Shown here piece by piece: positions 53,990 to 64,000 of a stretch of DNA of 64,000 nucleotides. The position numbers and the translations under genes were made by a program. This DNA comes from Cryoendolithus antarcticus. Lineage: Eukaryota > Ascomycota > Dothideomycetes > Cladosporiales > Cladosporiaceae. Positions within the stretch are counted from its first letter, which is position 1. Every line of letters starts with the position of its first letter. Location: contig NAJO01000033.1 in assembly GCA_002077065.1 (NCBI GenBank), positions 310,001 to 374,000 of the forward strand. Direction: 5' to 3'. Below the pieces are notes generated by a model. It searched no databases. It saw only the letters and a list, made by a program, of their open reading frames with translations, and was not told the DNA's origin.

Positions 53990-56217
53990 ATGTCTTCTCA
54001 GCCACCAGCTCTAGTCAAATCCGCTTCCAGCTCCAAGCAGATTCCCAGTGCCTCCTCGCCGGCTCAGACTATCTCCCAGACCCAGGCATTCTTCTCCAAC
54101 AGTTCCGCCACCCGTGGCAGCACGCCAGCTAGGAACGTCGCAGCGCCACGGAGCAACCAGAACGCCAAGCCGAAGCACAAGTCAAAGAACAAGGCTTCGT
54201 TCCGGGGTATTGTGGACGACGATGCAGAGGCTGAGGCGTTCAGCATGCAGAATCCACATGGCCGCCGAGGACAGCAGAGTATCACGCATCTGATGCAGTT
54301 TGCTTTGCCACCGAGGCCGCAGCAGACGCATCAATTCAGGCATGGCGGACGGAGAGGTGAGCGCCCGAACAGAACTTGGGGGTTGGGCAGTGGGTACCAT
54401 GCTGTGGACAAGTCGAGGTGAGATATGACCATGTGAGTGCAGTGTTTCCGGAACTGGCACTGACGCGTCTTAGATACATCCACGCGAACTACCGCTTCAT
54501 TGTCGATCCGCGTGGGGACTATCAAGCGCAAGCCGAGGATGCTGATCTGCATGTTGACTGGAGCAATGTGCTCCAAATCATTGCTTCGCCCAAGACGCAA
54601 GCTGCATCTTGCCCGATCTGCTTAGGCGATCCCACAGCACCTCGCATGGCTAAGTGTGGTCACATCTTCTGCACGTCGTGCCTAATACGATACATGCATT
54701 CGGAGGACGCCGGTGCACCACCCGATAAGCGAGCTCGATACAAGAAATGTCCGATCTGCTGGGACAGCATCTACATCTCCGAGACGCGTCCCGTTCGCTT
54801 CTATGCTGGTCAAGAAGGCGAGTTGCCACGTGAAGGTGGCGATATTGTGCTCCGGCTCGTGAAGAGGAATGCCAACGCGACTTTGGCAATGCCTCGCGAG
54901 AGCGCAGACCCGCTCGGCAAAGGCGAGGAGGTACCGTGGTACTTCGCGGCGGAGGTAATGGACTATGCACGTGTAATGAAAGGCAGTGAGGAATATATGC
55001 TGCAGCAGTACGATGAAGCATTGAAAGCTGTGGAGTACATCGAGAAAGAGGACGAACTCATATTTGGTGAGGACGCCGAATGGACTGGCCGAGCCAAGCG
55101 AATGCTGCATGAGGCGAAGGAGAAGGTGAAGGGGATCGGGAATCCGCCCGAGCAGCACAAGAAGCCGGAGTTGAAGCCAGCCCCGAAGCTTGAGCGGCCA
55201 CCGATACAGTTCAATGACAACGATGAGAACACACCGGACATGTACATACAACGACATGCGAATACGCCGGCTCTAATGACCACGTTGGGCAGTCATACCG
55301 GGACCGCACCGGCAGAGCCAGATGCACAGCAAGATGCCAACTATGTGCCACGGACTATCGCTGAGATGCGACAACGACAATACGAGAAGCCGCAGCCAAA
55401 CGAATACCTCTTCTACCACGCGCTGCAGCACTACTATCTTTCTTCGCTGGACATCCGGATCTTGCAGGCTGCGTTCGGATCGTACACGCAATTCCCATCT
55501 TCGATCTTGCCTCGCGTCGATCGCGTGAGCAGCGGCCATGTTGTAGATGACGAACTGCGAAAAAAGGTCAAGTATCTTGCTCATCTGCCCTACGGCTGCG
55601 AAGTCGGCTTTCTCGAGTGCGACTGGACGGACACAGTCTCGCCGGAAGTTCTGGAACCATTCAAAGTGCAGATCGATCGCCGCAGACGCCGCAACGAAGA
55701 CAAGGAAGCTCGTGAGGAGAAGGAGCGAGTACGCGGCGAGAAGGCTGCTGAGAAAGAGTATGCTGCCGTGCGTCGCAAGAGGCCGTCTTTCTCGAGCGTA
55801 GCAATCAGCTCAGATCAAATGCCTTCGCTATCGGGATCAATCCCAGACAGCACCGAGCATGGCTCGCCACCTTGGCCACACCGCGCAACCTCTGGTTTCG
55901 CGTCATTAGCATCACCCTCGACATCGCCAAGTGCCCACCGGACCGTTTGGGGGACTGCAGCTGTCTCAGCTTCGAGCCCGGAGCTCGATGCCGCGATGTC
56001 TGCAGATCTGGGCCAGGAGGGTGATGGGTGGCTGGAAGGTTGGGAGAAGGACTTGCTGAGCCATGATCACAGTCTTATGGCGCAAGCTGAGCTCATGTCA
56101 CTCAATGAGGGCTCGAGTAAGATGGCTGTCACTTCTGCTGCAGCCGGCGCTGGGAAGAAGGGCAAGAAGGGGAAGAAGATCACGCTCATGAGTACTACGA
56201 ACAGACGAGGTGCTTGA
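53990..56217 (+). CDS. RING-finger protein, RNF10/Mag2-like
   Basis: Two exons, 53990-54417 and 54474-56217, give 723 residues; the 56-nt intron (GTGAGA...CTTAG) joins DKSRYIHANYRF. The first 130 residues are Ser/Gln/Asn/Lys-rich. The C3HC4 RING spans Cys189 to Cys238: CPICLGDPTAPRMAKCGHIF (Cys189, Cys192, Cys204, His206), CTSC (Cys209, Cys212) and KKCPIC (Cys235, Cys238), all ligands present. ETRPVRFYAGQEG follows directly. FYHALQHYYLSSLDIRILQA and LAHLPYGCEVGFLECDW are conserved C-terminal parts of RNF10, and a basic coiled coil (RRRRNEDKEAREEKERV) comes next. RNF10 and yeast Mag2 are E3 ubiquitin ligases that act on 40S ribosomal subunits in ribosome quality control; that role here is inferred from family. 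Confidence 0.88.
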
Positions 56218-56729
56218 TGAGGTGTACTGTAGGGTCGTACATGTATAGCCAACTATATCGTTCAAGCCCTTTGCTGCAAGCACCACCCTGCTAGACGCAT
56301 CTCCAGGTCGAGCATGATGTACGAGTGTATTCACAACCTGGCGGCAGAGTCTAGACCGCTTCCGTGCACTTTTGGTAGACTTCGACCATCTCACCCAGAG
56401 TTCAAACTATATCAGCCTTGCCAAGTTCTGATCTCGACGGACTGAACTCTGTGAGCTATTGCGCCATGTCTCACTGCACGTTCCCGATTAGATATCGACC
56501 ATGTGAAGCGACGTCAGTGCTACCATGGTGTGATAATGCTTGAGTACAAGAGGGCGATGAGCACAAATAGCAGGTCGTAGACTAAGCTCTGCAGGACCAA
56601 ATACCCTGTGTGTGGTTCAACCTCTAGTGTCCTTGCGTTACTGGTTCAGAGCAATACACTGCGCTTAAGACAAGCCTATTCTACAGCTTCTTTACGCCCA
56701 GGTTTTCATCCTATCGTGAGGAAGCAATC
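56218..56729. other. Intergenic spacer
   Basis: 512 bp between two plus-strand genes; nothing recognised. Confidence 0.45.
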
Positions 56730-57500
56730 ATGAAGATCGTCATTGCCGGAGCCACGGGGAATATTGGCCACAAAGCGCTAGAGGAGGCGCTGCATCATCC
56801 AGATGTGACGATAGTCGTTGCCCTGGTCCGCCGAGAGCTAGATGTCCAGAATCCGAAGCTACAGACTCTCGTGAAGCAGGACTTCTCGTCGTACAGCTCG
56901 GCCGAGCTAGAGAAGCTGCAAGGCGCGCAGGGGTGCATTTGGTGAGTCCGGCCTCCTCATGGAAAAGCATCAACCTCGTGCCTTAGTCACTGACCGCTGG
57001 CTTCTTGCAGGGCCCTCGGCGGACCGCTCAGCCCGTTAGAAGTCCACTCCGCCTACCCGCGCGCAGCCCTCAAATCCTTTTCGACATCCCTCGCTCCGCA
57101 CACCCCGACGCACAAACCCTTCCACTTCATCCTCCTCTCTGGCGCCCTGATCCCGCGCACAGAGAACGGTGTCCTCTCTCAACTCCCGGTGGTGAAGACC
57201 TTCGTCGAGCGCGGTCACGTGGAGCAGGAGTTCGAGGCTTACTCGGCAGCGCATGAAGACTGGCAGACGATTATTGTGCGGCCCTCGGTCGTGGTGGCGA
57301 AGAACAGCTGGCCGGAGACCTTACTGCCGGCGCAGTTCCAGATTGGCGAGGAGGTTTTTGCGGCTGCGTTGGTCGATTTTGCGGTGCATGGGAGTGAGGA
57401 GGGGTTGTTGGACAATGCGGCGTTGAAAGAGGGAGGCGAGCGGGCGCTGGCAAGGAAGCATGTGGGTGGGTTAGGAGCAGAGGTCGCTGCCAAGGCGTGA
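56730..57500 (+). CDS. NAD(P)-binding Rossmann-fold protein (NmrA/SDR-like)
   Basis: Two exons, 56730-56941 and 57011-57500; 233 residues; the 69-nt intron has ends GTGAGT...TTGCAG and joins GCIWALGGPLSP. It starts MKIVIAGATGNIGHKALEEA, the glycine motif of atypical short-chain dehydrogenases. VALVRRELDVQNPKLQTLV follows, where Arg after beta-2 favours NADP. FHFILLSGALIPR and IIVRPSVVVAKNSW are the beta-5 and beta-6 strands typical of NAD(P)-binding domain 13/NmrA-like proteins such as the yeast Fmp52 group. There is no Tyr-xxx-Lys catalytic pair at the usual place, so it may bind a cofactor without classic reductase chemistry. No targeting signal. Convergent with the histidine kinase gene, 171 bp apart. 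Confidence 0.78.
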
Positions 57501-57671
57501 TCCCGCGGCAGCAGGGGGATCGATGGTGCGATCAGATTTTGTTGCGCATGTCGCGTCCTCTTCAACATCGTGTCTTCGTACATCTTTGTCGTCCTATCTC
57601 CTAGTCCAGTATGATAACGCTGCGCCAGATGCTGAAGCCTGATGACCCCGGGTTTATTCAAAAGTAGTTCT

Positions 57672-60600
57672 TCAGGTTACGACCTCCCTGATAGCCTCCA
57701 GCGCCTCTCCTGTAGTGAAAGGCTTCGATAGCACCCTATCGACACCCGCCTGCACAGCAGTATCCACCTGCTCCTGCCGCACATTCGCCGTGACAGCAAT
57801 AATTGGTAGCCTCGTAGTCAACCGCCCCTCGGCCTCAAGCTCGCGGATCCTGCGTGTCGCTGTCAAGCCATCCATGATCGGCATCTCTACGTCCATGAGG
57901 ATGAGGTCGACTTTGGTGCGTATGGTCATATCTGAAGTGGGGTAGTTGGGCCCCGAGTCTGCCTCATGCCAGATATCGCTCCTTTCGAGGACCGCGAGAG
58001 CGTCGACGCCATTCTCAGCGACTTCTACCTTGCTGCCGGCCATGCGGAGTTGCTTGGCGAGGATGCGCTGGTTGATTATGTTATCTTCGACGAGGAGGAT
58101 GTTGTACACGCGGTCGGCCTCGGGGTCGGCGGTACCTGTAGTGCGCACATGGTCAGCTTCGAGTCCACAGTCCTCTTCACTTGAACACTCAGGCATACCG
58201 TTCGTCACAGTGTTCTTTGCTACCGCCGTCGTCATCCTCGGCTTCGTCGGAGTTTCCGGCTCGTCGCCAGCCATGGTCGCGACGTAGAACGCAAACACCG
58301 AGCCCTCACCAGGGACTGAAGCCACGCCAACACGTCCACCCTGCTTCTCGACGAGCTCACGGACAATGTATAAGCCTAAACCGCTGCCCCCGTAAGTAAT
58401 ATGAGTCTTCGGCGTTGCTTGCGAGAAGCGCTGGAACAAGCGATTGATACCGTCTTGATCAATGCCTGGACCTGTGTCGCGGACCAGAAAGTAGGCGTAA
58501 AGGCGATCCTCGCCTGCTTGGAGAGGTGGCAGGGCGGCATTGTCGTGCTCGGCTGCAGTGGGAGTAACCCAGGTAATCTCGCCATACTTTGTGCGGAAAT
58601 CGGGAGGCTTGGTTGGCTGTATGCCTGCGCAGGACGAGTGATGTCAGTCGATATCACGCATCTACTCTAAACATGCAGGATGCACTTACCGTAGGTGACA
58701 GTGATCTCACGCAAGTCCTGTGTTGCGGTGAACTTGATGGCATTACTGATCAGATTGATCAGCACCTGCGCCATGCGAGATGTGTCCAGCAGGACATGAT
58801 TGATCATTTGCAAGCTCTTCGGCTCCATCGCCTTGACAGCGGTGATACTGATATCGTTATTCGCTGCCTCACCACTAAACATCCTGATCGTATCTCTTAC
58901 GACCTTCTCAGTGTTCGCGCAGACTGGCACAATTGACAACATCTGCGAATCAAGACGCGACAAGATCAGCACGTCGTCGATGACTCGGCGCTGATGAGCA
59001 GCGCAGGCAAGGATAGTGTCAGCTGCTGCGGCACTCTGCTCTGCTACATCTTGCCATGCTTTCGGGGTCACTTCAGGAACATACTGCACACTGCGTGCGA
59101 TTCCGTCAGCAAGCTGTGTGATAGCCGTGAGCGGGTTGCGCATCTCATGACTAGTCATGTCCAAGAACGCCTCTTGCCGCTGCTTTGCCTGCGTCGCCAG
59201 CTTTGCTCTCTGGACCTGAACACTCTCGGCCCACTTCTGATGGCTGATATCCGTTACGTACACCATCAACAGCTTTACCAGGCCGTGTTCAATGAGTGGG
59301 AAGTTTGTAGCAAGCATCCAGGCAGAGTAAGGCTCCTCGTCGTCCTCTTGCGATACGGGCGGCTTCCAAGTTCTTTTCAAGCGGAACTCGCGCACAGCAC
59401 GCACATTCCCTTGCAGTAAATTCGCGACCAATTGATCGTGCTTTTCGTACTCCTCGGGATCCAATATTGCGCGGAAGTCTGACATATCCGGCTTCGAGCG
59501 ATCATGCCCCGTGATTTGATAGAATTGGTCGTTCGCCCAGGCGATTCTCGAGTCGAGTCCTATCTGGCACATACCAACGGGCGCGCTGTGAGCCATATGT
59601 TGCAGTCGAGTCTCGCTGTCACTCACGAGTCGTTCCAGCACGGCCTCACGCTTGCGAGCCTGGGCCTTCGAAATTGACTCCGCCCACTTCAGCTTGATTC
59701 GTGCCGCGATGTCTGTGATGCTGCTCTCTGTCGCTTCGTCATATGCTCTCCGGGGATTCGTGCCGACCAGGAAGAAGCCTTGCAGGTTTCCGCTGATCTC
59801 GAGGGCGCAGATGACGATGGTCCTCGAAGGCTCGCCGAAGCCTGCCCAAGCGACTCCATCGAACAGAGTCATGTCACTGTTCGTCTCATTCATGACTACT
59901 GGAGTGCTCGAATTCCTGGCTTTACGGAATAGTGGTATTAGACCAGCTTGGTCTGTCTCGAGTAGGGCAGTCTGCGGCGCGCATTTATGACCTTCAGGAA
60001 TCCCGATGCTACCAGCACACGTCAAATTCGGCATACCTTCGCCGACTAAGGCCTCGTACGTATACATCAGTGCTACCGTGATATCTCGTGGATTGCTGCG
60101 CAGAGCTTGAATAAATTCTGTCAGCGTCCTCTCCACTGGGTAGGATTCCATGTTGGCGACAAGCTCCGTCACGCGCCGTCGCCGCTCAGCCAAGACCTTG
60201 CTGGTGGACTCGTAAGTGGTGTTGTAAACTCCCTCAACAATGCCACTCATGCCCCAGACCGGAACAAATTGGCCGACAAAGTAGGCTTCCTCCAGGAAGC
60301 CGTGTCTTACCGTCATGAGTTCGATGTTGTCCACACTGACAGCTTGACCAGTGTGGTAGATTGCAGTGAACATGGGCTGGATGCTATCAACAAGTTCCGG
60401 GAAGGCAGCCGTGAATGTGGCTCCCATGAGTTTGGGGTGTGCGCCTCCGCTGAACACGGCAAACTCGGCATTGTACAGTGCGACCAGCTTCGGGCCCCAG
60501 TATAGACAGGCGCCTCTGCTGTCAGCGAAGACCATACAGGCGTATGAGCGAAGGATTGGATCCCAGTTTGACAGCCGTCCCAGCGGTGTCTTGGTCCAGT

Positions 60601-60799
60601 CATAGTTCAGGAAGAGCGCGTTGTGTTCGGTGTTAGGAACGGATTCTGTCCATGCATGGCCGGAAGAAGTTTCTGATCGCTCTAGCATCGGCCGAACAGG
60701 GATTTTGCGTGTCGTGAGTCTGTCGTTCACCAGTGATGCCGGAGTGGAGGCTAGTGACATGTCGTTGTCCACGTTGGACTCGGACGCCTCTGCCGCCAT
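57672..60799 (-). CDS. Fungal hybrid histidine kinase
   Basis: Two exons, 60799-58690 and 58624-57672, with a 65-nt intron (GTAAGT...GCGCAG); 1,020 residues. N-terminal sensor: about 60-200 has a PAS-like fold (DWTKTPLGRLSNWDPILRSY, ACLYWGPKLVALYN), then a GAF-like stretch (about 220-380) and a PAS at about 395-520 (APVGMCQIGLDSRIAWAN). The HisKA dimer domain has the phosphorylated His551 in DMTSHEMRNPLTAI. The ATPase domain has the N box INLISNAIKF, DTGPGID and GGSGLGLYIV. A receiver (about 879-1020) has phospho-Asp948 in LILMDVEMP and Lys1004 in LSKPF; an extra segment of about 20 residues sits before the phospho-Asp strand. No membrane segment is seen, so it is a cytosolic sensor. It would pass phosphate via Ypd1 to Ssk1/Skn7; the signal is unknown. 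Confidence 0.93.
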
Positions 60800-62043
60800 G
60801 GCTGCGGGAGGACCTGCCTGCAGTGGAGGACTAGGTCAGGCATGCCATGTCACGACTCACAGCTTGGCTTCCTGCGGACGCCCTTCCCAAGTCCATAAGG
60901 CACGATCATGTGTACGTCGATATCGGGGTTTGGTTTACTTTGCAATAGATCGCATTTTGCGTGACGATTGGGCTTCTACGGCTGACTAATGATCACCCTT
61001 GACTAGGCCAAAGTATGTGACGATTAACACAGGACTCCACAGGCGACTTTGTAAGGACATCAATCCCAGCGGCTGCTCACAGGAACCGCTGTGCGATCGC
61101 TCGAGAATTGCCTACGTCCGCGACATTCGGAGTAGCACTCCGTTGTCGAACGATCCAAGAAATGGGAAGACGCAATACTGCTTGTGCCACACTCGTGGCG
61201 CCGGTACCTGTCAATTGCAGATCCATGATAAAGAACGCGTCTAGACCAGGGTAGGGCGGGTGGAAGTATTGGCAATCTCGCTGGAATCTACTCGTTCTCC
61301 GACAAGAGTGTATATGAAAACTTCATCATATCGATGGCAGGCAGTTCAGCTACGATACTTGACGATGTCTCGACCAAGCGCTCGAAGTGTATTCCGACAC
61401 AGTCAATGGAACAGTTCATCGTGTTCAAGGCCGCGGAGTAGGTTCCCTCGACATGTGGCTTGACTCCGACAAGGTTGGAAGTGGATGCCCCATGCAATCA
61501 AGGCCGGCCGCGCACAGGCTGATATTGACCTTCGCGAAATTGGATAGAAGGCCACGGACGACAGGCGTTATGGCATCGTCACCTCTCCTGTTGTTGACCG
61601 TGACCATTGCAACCATCTTCCACACCGTCTTTGCAGCATCATTCCCTTCGTTGAGCGCCTTCTACTAATCACATTCGTTCCAATGCCAGAGCAATAATTA
61701 CACTTTACCAGCTAGCTTTCTGCCCCACGCGACCCCGTCGTTCTGCCGTCCCGCAGTGTGTGGCCAGCCTCCTTCCGCTCTTCCACACAAAACCACCACC
61801 CCTCTGTTGCGCCGCACACACAGCACACTACACTGCCATTGTAGTATCAACATTTCTATTCGCCCTCAACTGCTCTGGGCGACCGTTAGGAGACAGCGAA
61901 TACTCAGTCGCAGTCCACACCACCACCCTGGCGCGCATATAGCTCCGCCGCTGGTCCTGGAAGCGGCCGCGCGTGCGACCATTGACCATCTGGTTCCGAA
62001 CCAGACACCACCACACTCGCTTGTATAGAGACACGCCGCCACG
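60800..62043. other. Divergent promoter region
   Basis: 1.24 kb between the starts of the histidine kinase (-) and palI (+). The part near palI (61700-62040) is rich in CCACAC/CACACA and poor in G, as in a leader. No gene or defined site was recognised. Confidence 0.5.
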
Positions 62044-64000
62044 ATGTTACGACCCGCGACTCCGCTCGCCATAATATTCTTCGTCGCTTTTGTATTGCTA
62101 TTGCTTAGCACTATTTCCACGCCCATTATCAAGCAGGTGCCGCTGGGCCAGTTTCAAGGATGGGAGTTTGGAGTCTTCGGATATTGCAAAGGAGGCGCGC
62201 AATGCAAAGGGCCCATGATCGGCTACAGCACAGGTGGGCGATGACAGCGATCACTGTGGCGAAATGGCGTACTGACGGTATCGCAGATGGCTTGTTCACA
62301 GGAGCTGATGCTAACGACTTCTCCCTTCCGTCCGCAACACGGCACAGCCTGTCCTCCATTCTGATTGTCCACCCCATCGCAGCGCTTCTGACGCTGATAT
62401 GCTTCGCCCTCTCCGTGGCGGCACACTTCCATGGCCCAGCTTCATCACCTCGCTACCTTCTCGCACTTCTAATTCTGACAATCCCGACATTGCTAGTCAC
62501 ACTGCTAGCATTTCTGGTCGACATACTTCTTTTCGTCCCTCACGTGGGCTGGGGCGGCTGGATCGTCCTTGGAGCTACTATCTTGATAGTCGCATCCAGC
62601 GTCGTGACCTGCGCGATGCGAAGAACGCTCGTTAGCCGGAAAGCACGCAAGAAGCGCATCGCAGAGAATGCCGATATGAGCGGCGCCAACTACTACGAGA
62701 ACCTCAATCAGACGCGCTTGATGCAGGACCAGCTGCCACGTGCGGATAGTCCGCCACCCATGAGTGGCACTACTGCGCAGGAGTCGAAAGAAGCACCTGG
62801 GTTCGCGACATTCGAGATGAAGAGGGAGGCTTCGAATGGGCAGAGTCCTGATGGAGGACGAAGAAGCATGGATGACCGAACTCCGCTGAACCCTGTACGC
62901 GACCCGAGTGTGAGATCTGCCAGCACTGGTGGTGCACGAAGACCGTACCCACAGGGCGAAGGCATGCCTCCTATGCCAATGAACGGCGGACCACATGATC
63001 GCATGGCATCTCCACGGCGGCCGAGCAGAGACGAGTATGGCAACCCGCTGCCGGCAATGGCTGGTGCAGGCATTATTGCGGGCGAAGGTCTGAGGCACCA
63101 AACATCGGAGGGTAGCCTTGGATCACACCGATCGAATGGCCGTGGTGGTGCACCACCCATGTACGGTCGAGGCCGAGGAGGGTATGGACCACCTCCACGT
63201 GGCGGATACGGGCCACCAAGAGCCGGCTACGGTCCACCAAGAGGAGGCTATGGGCCGAGAGGAGCATATCGCGGCGGACCACCGCCGCCTGGTTGGAATG
63301 GCCGTGGCGGTGGCCGAGGTGGACGCGGAAATCCAGGCATGATCCCAGGAATGAGTGGTCCTCCACCGAACTATGGCGGCGACGGTGCATACCCTCCATC
63401 ACCAAGAGGCGGACCACCACCGAGAAGTCAAATGCGACCATCGCCAGATCAGTTCATCGCGCGGGGCCCATCGCCAGGCAATGATCTTGCCATCGGCCAA
63501 GCCATCGAGATGGACGAGCGTACGGGCAGTCCGCCTGCCGCTGGACAACAAGGTCAGCAGTACGGACTGCGAGACAGTGACAATGACGTGGCTGGCATGG
63601 TCGGATTGCAGCAAGGACGGAACAGTCCGTTCCAGCGGGACAGCGAGCAGCCATCAGGCTACCCAAGTACGGGGAGCAACTACTCGGAACAGTGCGTTAC
63701 TTCGCCAGTCCACGTGAAACCCACATCACTAACACCTCACAGCACTTACGTCCCCCCCCGCGCCGCGTGGAACCAACAGCAGTCCCGCGGGCCCGTCTCA
63801 CCCCTCACAACCGACAGCGCCTCCTCCGGCCTCGCCTCTTCAAATGCCCTCCCAACAACAGGTTCCTACTCCAACCTCCCCCCCATCCAAGCATCGCCAA
63901 CCTCCCCCCAACAAGCCCACATGCCGCACCACGCCCGGCAAACTTCCGAGCCCTATTACGAAGACGTCGACCCGCGCTTCGCCTCAAACGAGGTCCCGTC
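62044..64000 (+). CDS. palI: pH-response regulator PalI/Rim9, partial
   Basis: Exons 62044-62233, 62287-63691 and 63743 onward; the end lies outside the window. Four membrane segments: PLAIIFFVAFVLLLLSTIST; LIVHPIAALLTLICFALSVA; LLALLILTIPTLLVTLLAFL; and GWIVLGATILIVASSVVTCA. Between 1 and 2 lies the external loop with WEFGVFGYCKGGAQCKGPMI and DFSLPSATRHSLS. This is the SUR7/PalI family fold. From about residue 200 on there is a very long cytosolic tail rich in Gly, Pro and Arg, including RGG-type repeats (GGYGPP, GRGGGRGGRG at about 63150-63340). PalI supports the plasma-membrane pH sensor PalH in the Pal/Rim pathway that activates PacC at alkaline pH. The exon 2 donor GTGCGT is slightly off consensus. 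Confidence 0.88.

Noticed and set aside
54682..55257. 191-codon minus-strand frame
   Set aside because: It is opposite the conserved RING and middle part of the RNF10-like gene.
1..64000. CRISPR arrays, rRNA genes, autonomous transposons, viral insertions
   Set aside because: No regularly spaced repeats, rRNA signatures, transposase, integrase or polymerase motifs were seen on either strand.

Overview
The window reads as gene-dense nuclear DNA of a filamentous ascomycete, most likely a dothideomycete-type mould. The reasons are short introns (about 45-80 nt) with GT...AG ends and CTGAC/CTAAC-like branch sites, gene spacing of 0.2-1.5 kb, and fungal protein families: ERG4, PalI/RIM9, glutaminase A, a fungal hybrid histidine kinase, GH64 and GH93-like enzymes, and YAT and GABA-type permeases. 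I cannot name the species. There is no rRNA, CRISPR array, transposase, reverse transcriptase, PKS or NRPS.

Layout. 1-12.3 kb: a partial lipase-like hydrolase (-), a decayed tandem repeat, an orphan gene (+), then two large proteins of unknown function with the same plan (four N-terminal membrane segments, coiled coil, disordered basic tail). Each of these has one break in its reading frame. Three tRNA-like units lie between them. 12.6-28 kb: secreted glutaminase, a small Cys-rich secreted protein, a GABA/choline-type permease, a UBXN4-like UBX protein, SHY1/SURF1, an 11-exon sugar transporter and a YAT amino-acid permease whose first intron appears to be GC-AG. 29-40.6 kb: 2-hydroxyacid dehydrogenase, SAM methyltransferase, GH64-like glucanase, DHA1 drug transporter, SCO1 and an orphan. 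40.9-44.2 kb: three tandem orphans that look modular: one has a head plus a coiled-coil tail, the next only the head, the third only a tail. 44.3-64 kb: dienelactone hydrolase, ERG4, a HAD-IIA phosphatase-like protein, FAD monooxygenase, GH93-like protein, RNF10-like RING protein, an NAD(P)-binding protein, a hybrid histidine kinase and PalI (running off the window).

How they fit together. Several genes serve extracellular feeding (glutaminase, glucanase, GH93-like) and uptake (three transporters between 17 and 28 kb), with sensing by the histidine kinase and the pH-pathway protein PalI. SHY1 and SCO1 both act in cytochrome c oxidase assembly, and ERG4 makes the last step of ergosterol. I see no clear biosynthetic cluster. 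Gene models were built by hand: every listed exon chain was checked for frame continuity, but none has transcript support. The most unusual material is the two interrupted 4TM-coiled-coil genes, the tRNA-like array and the head/tail trio.
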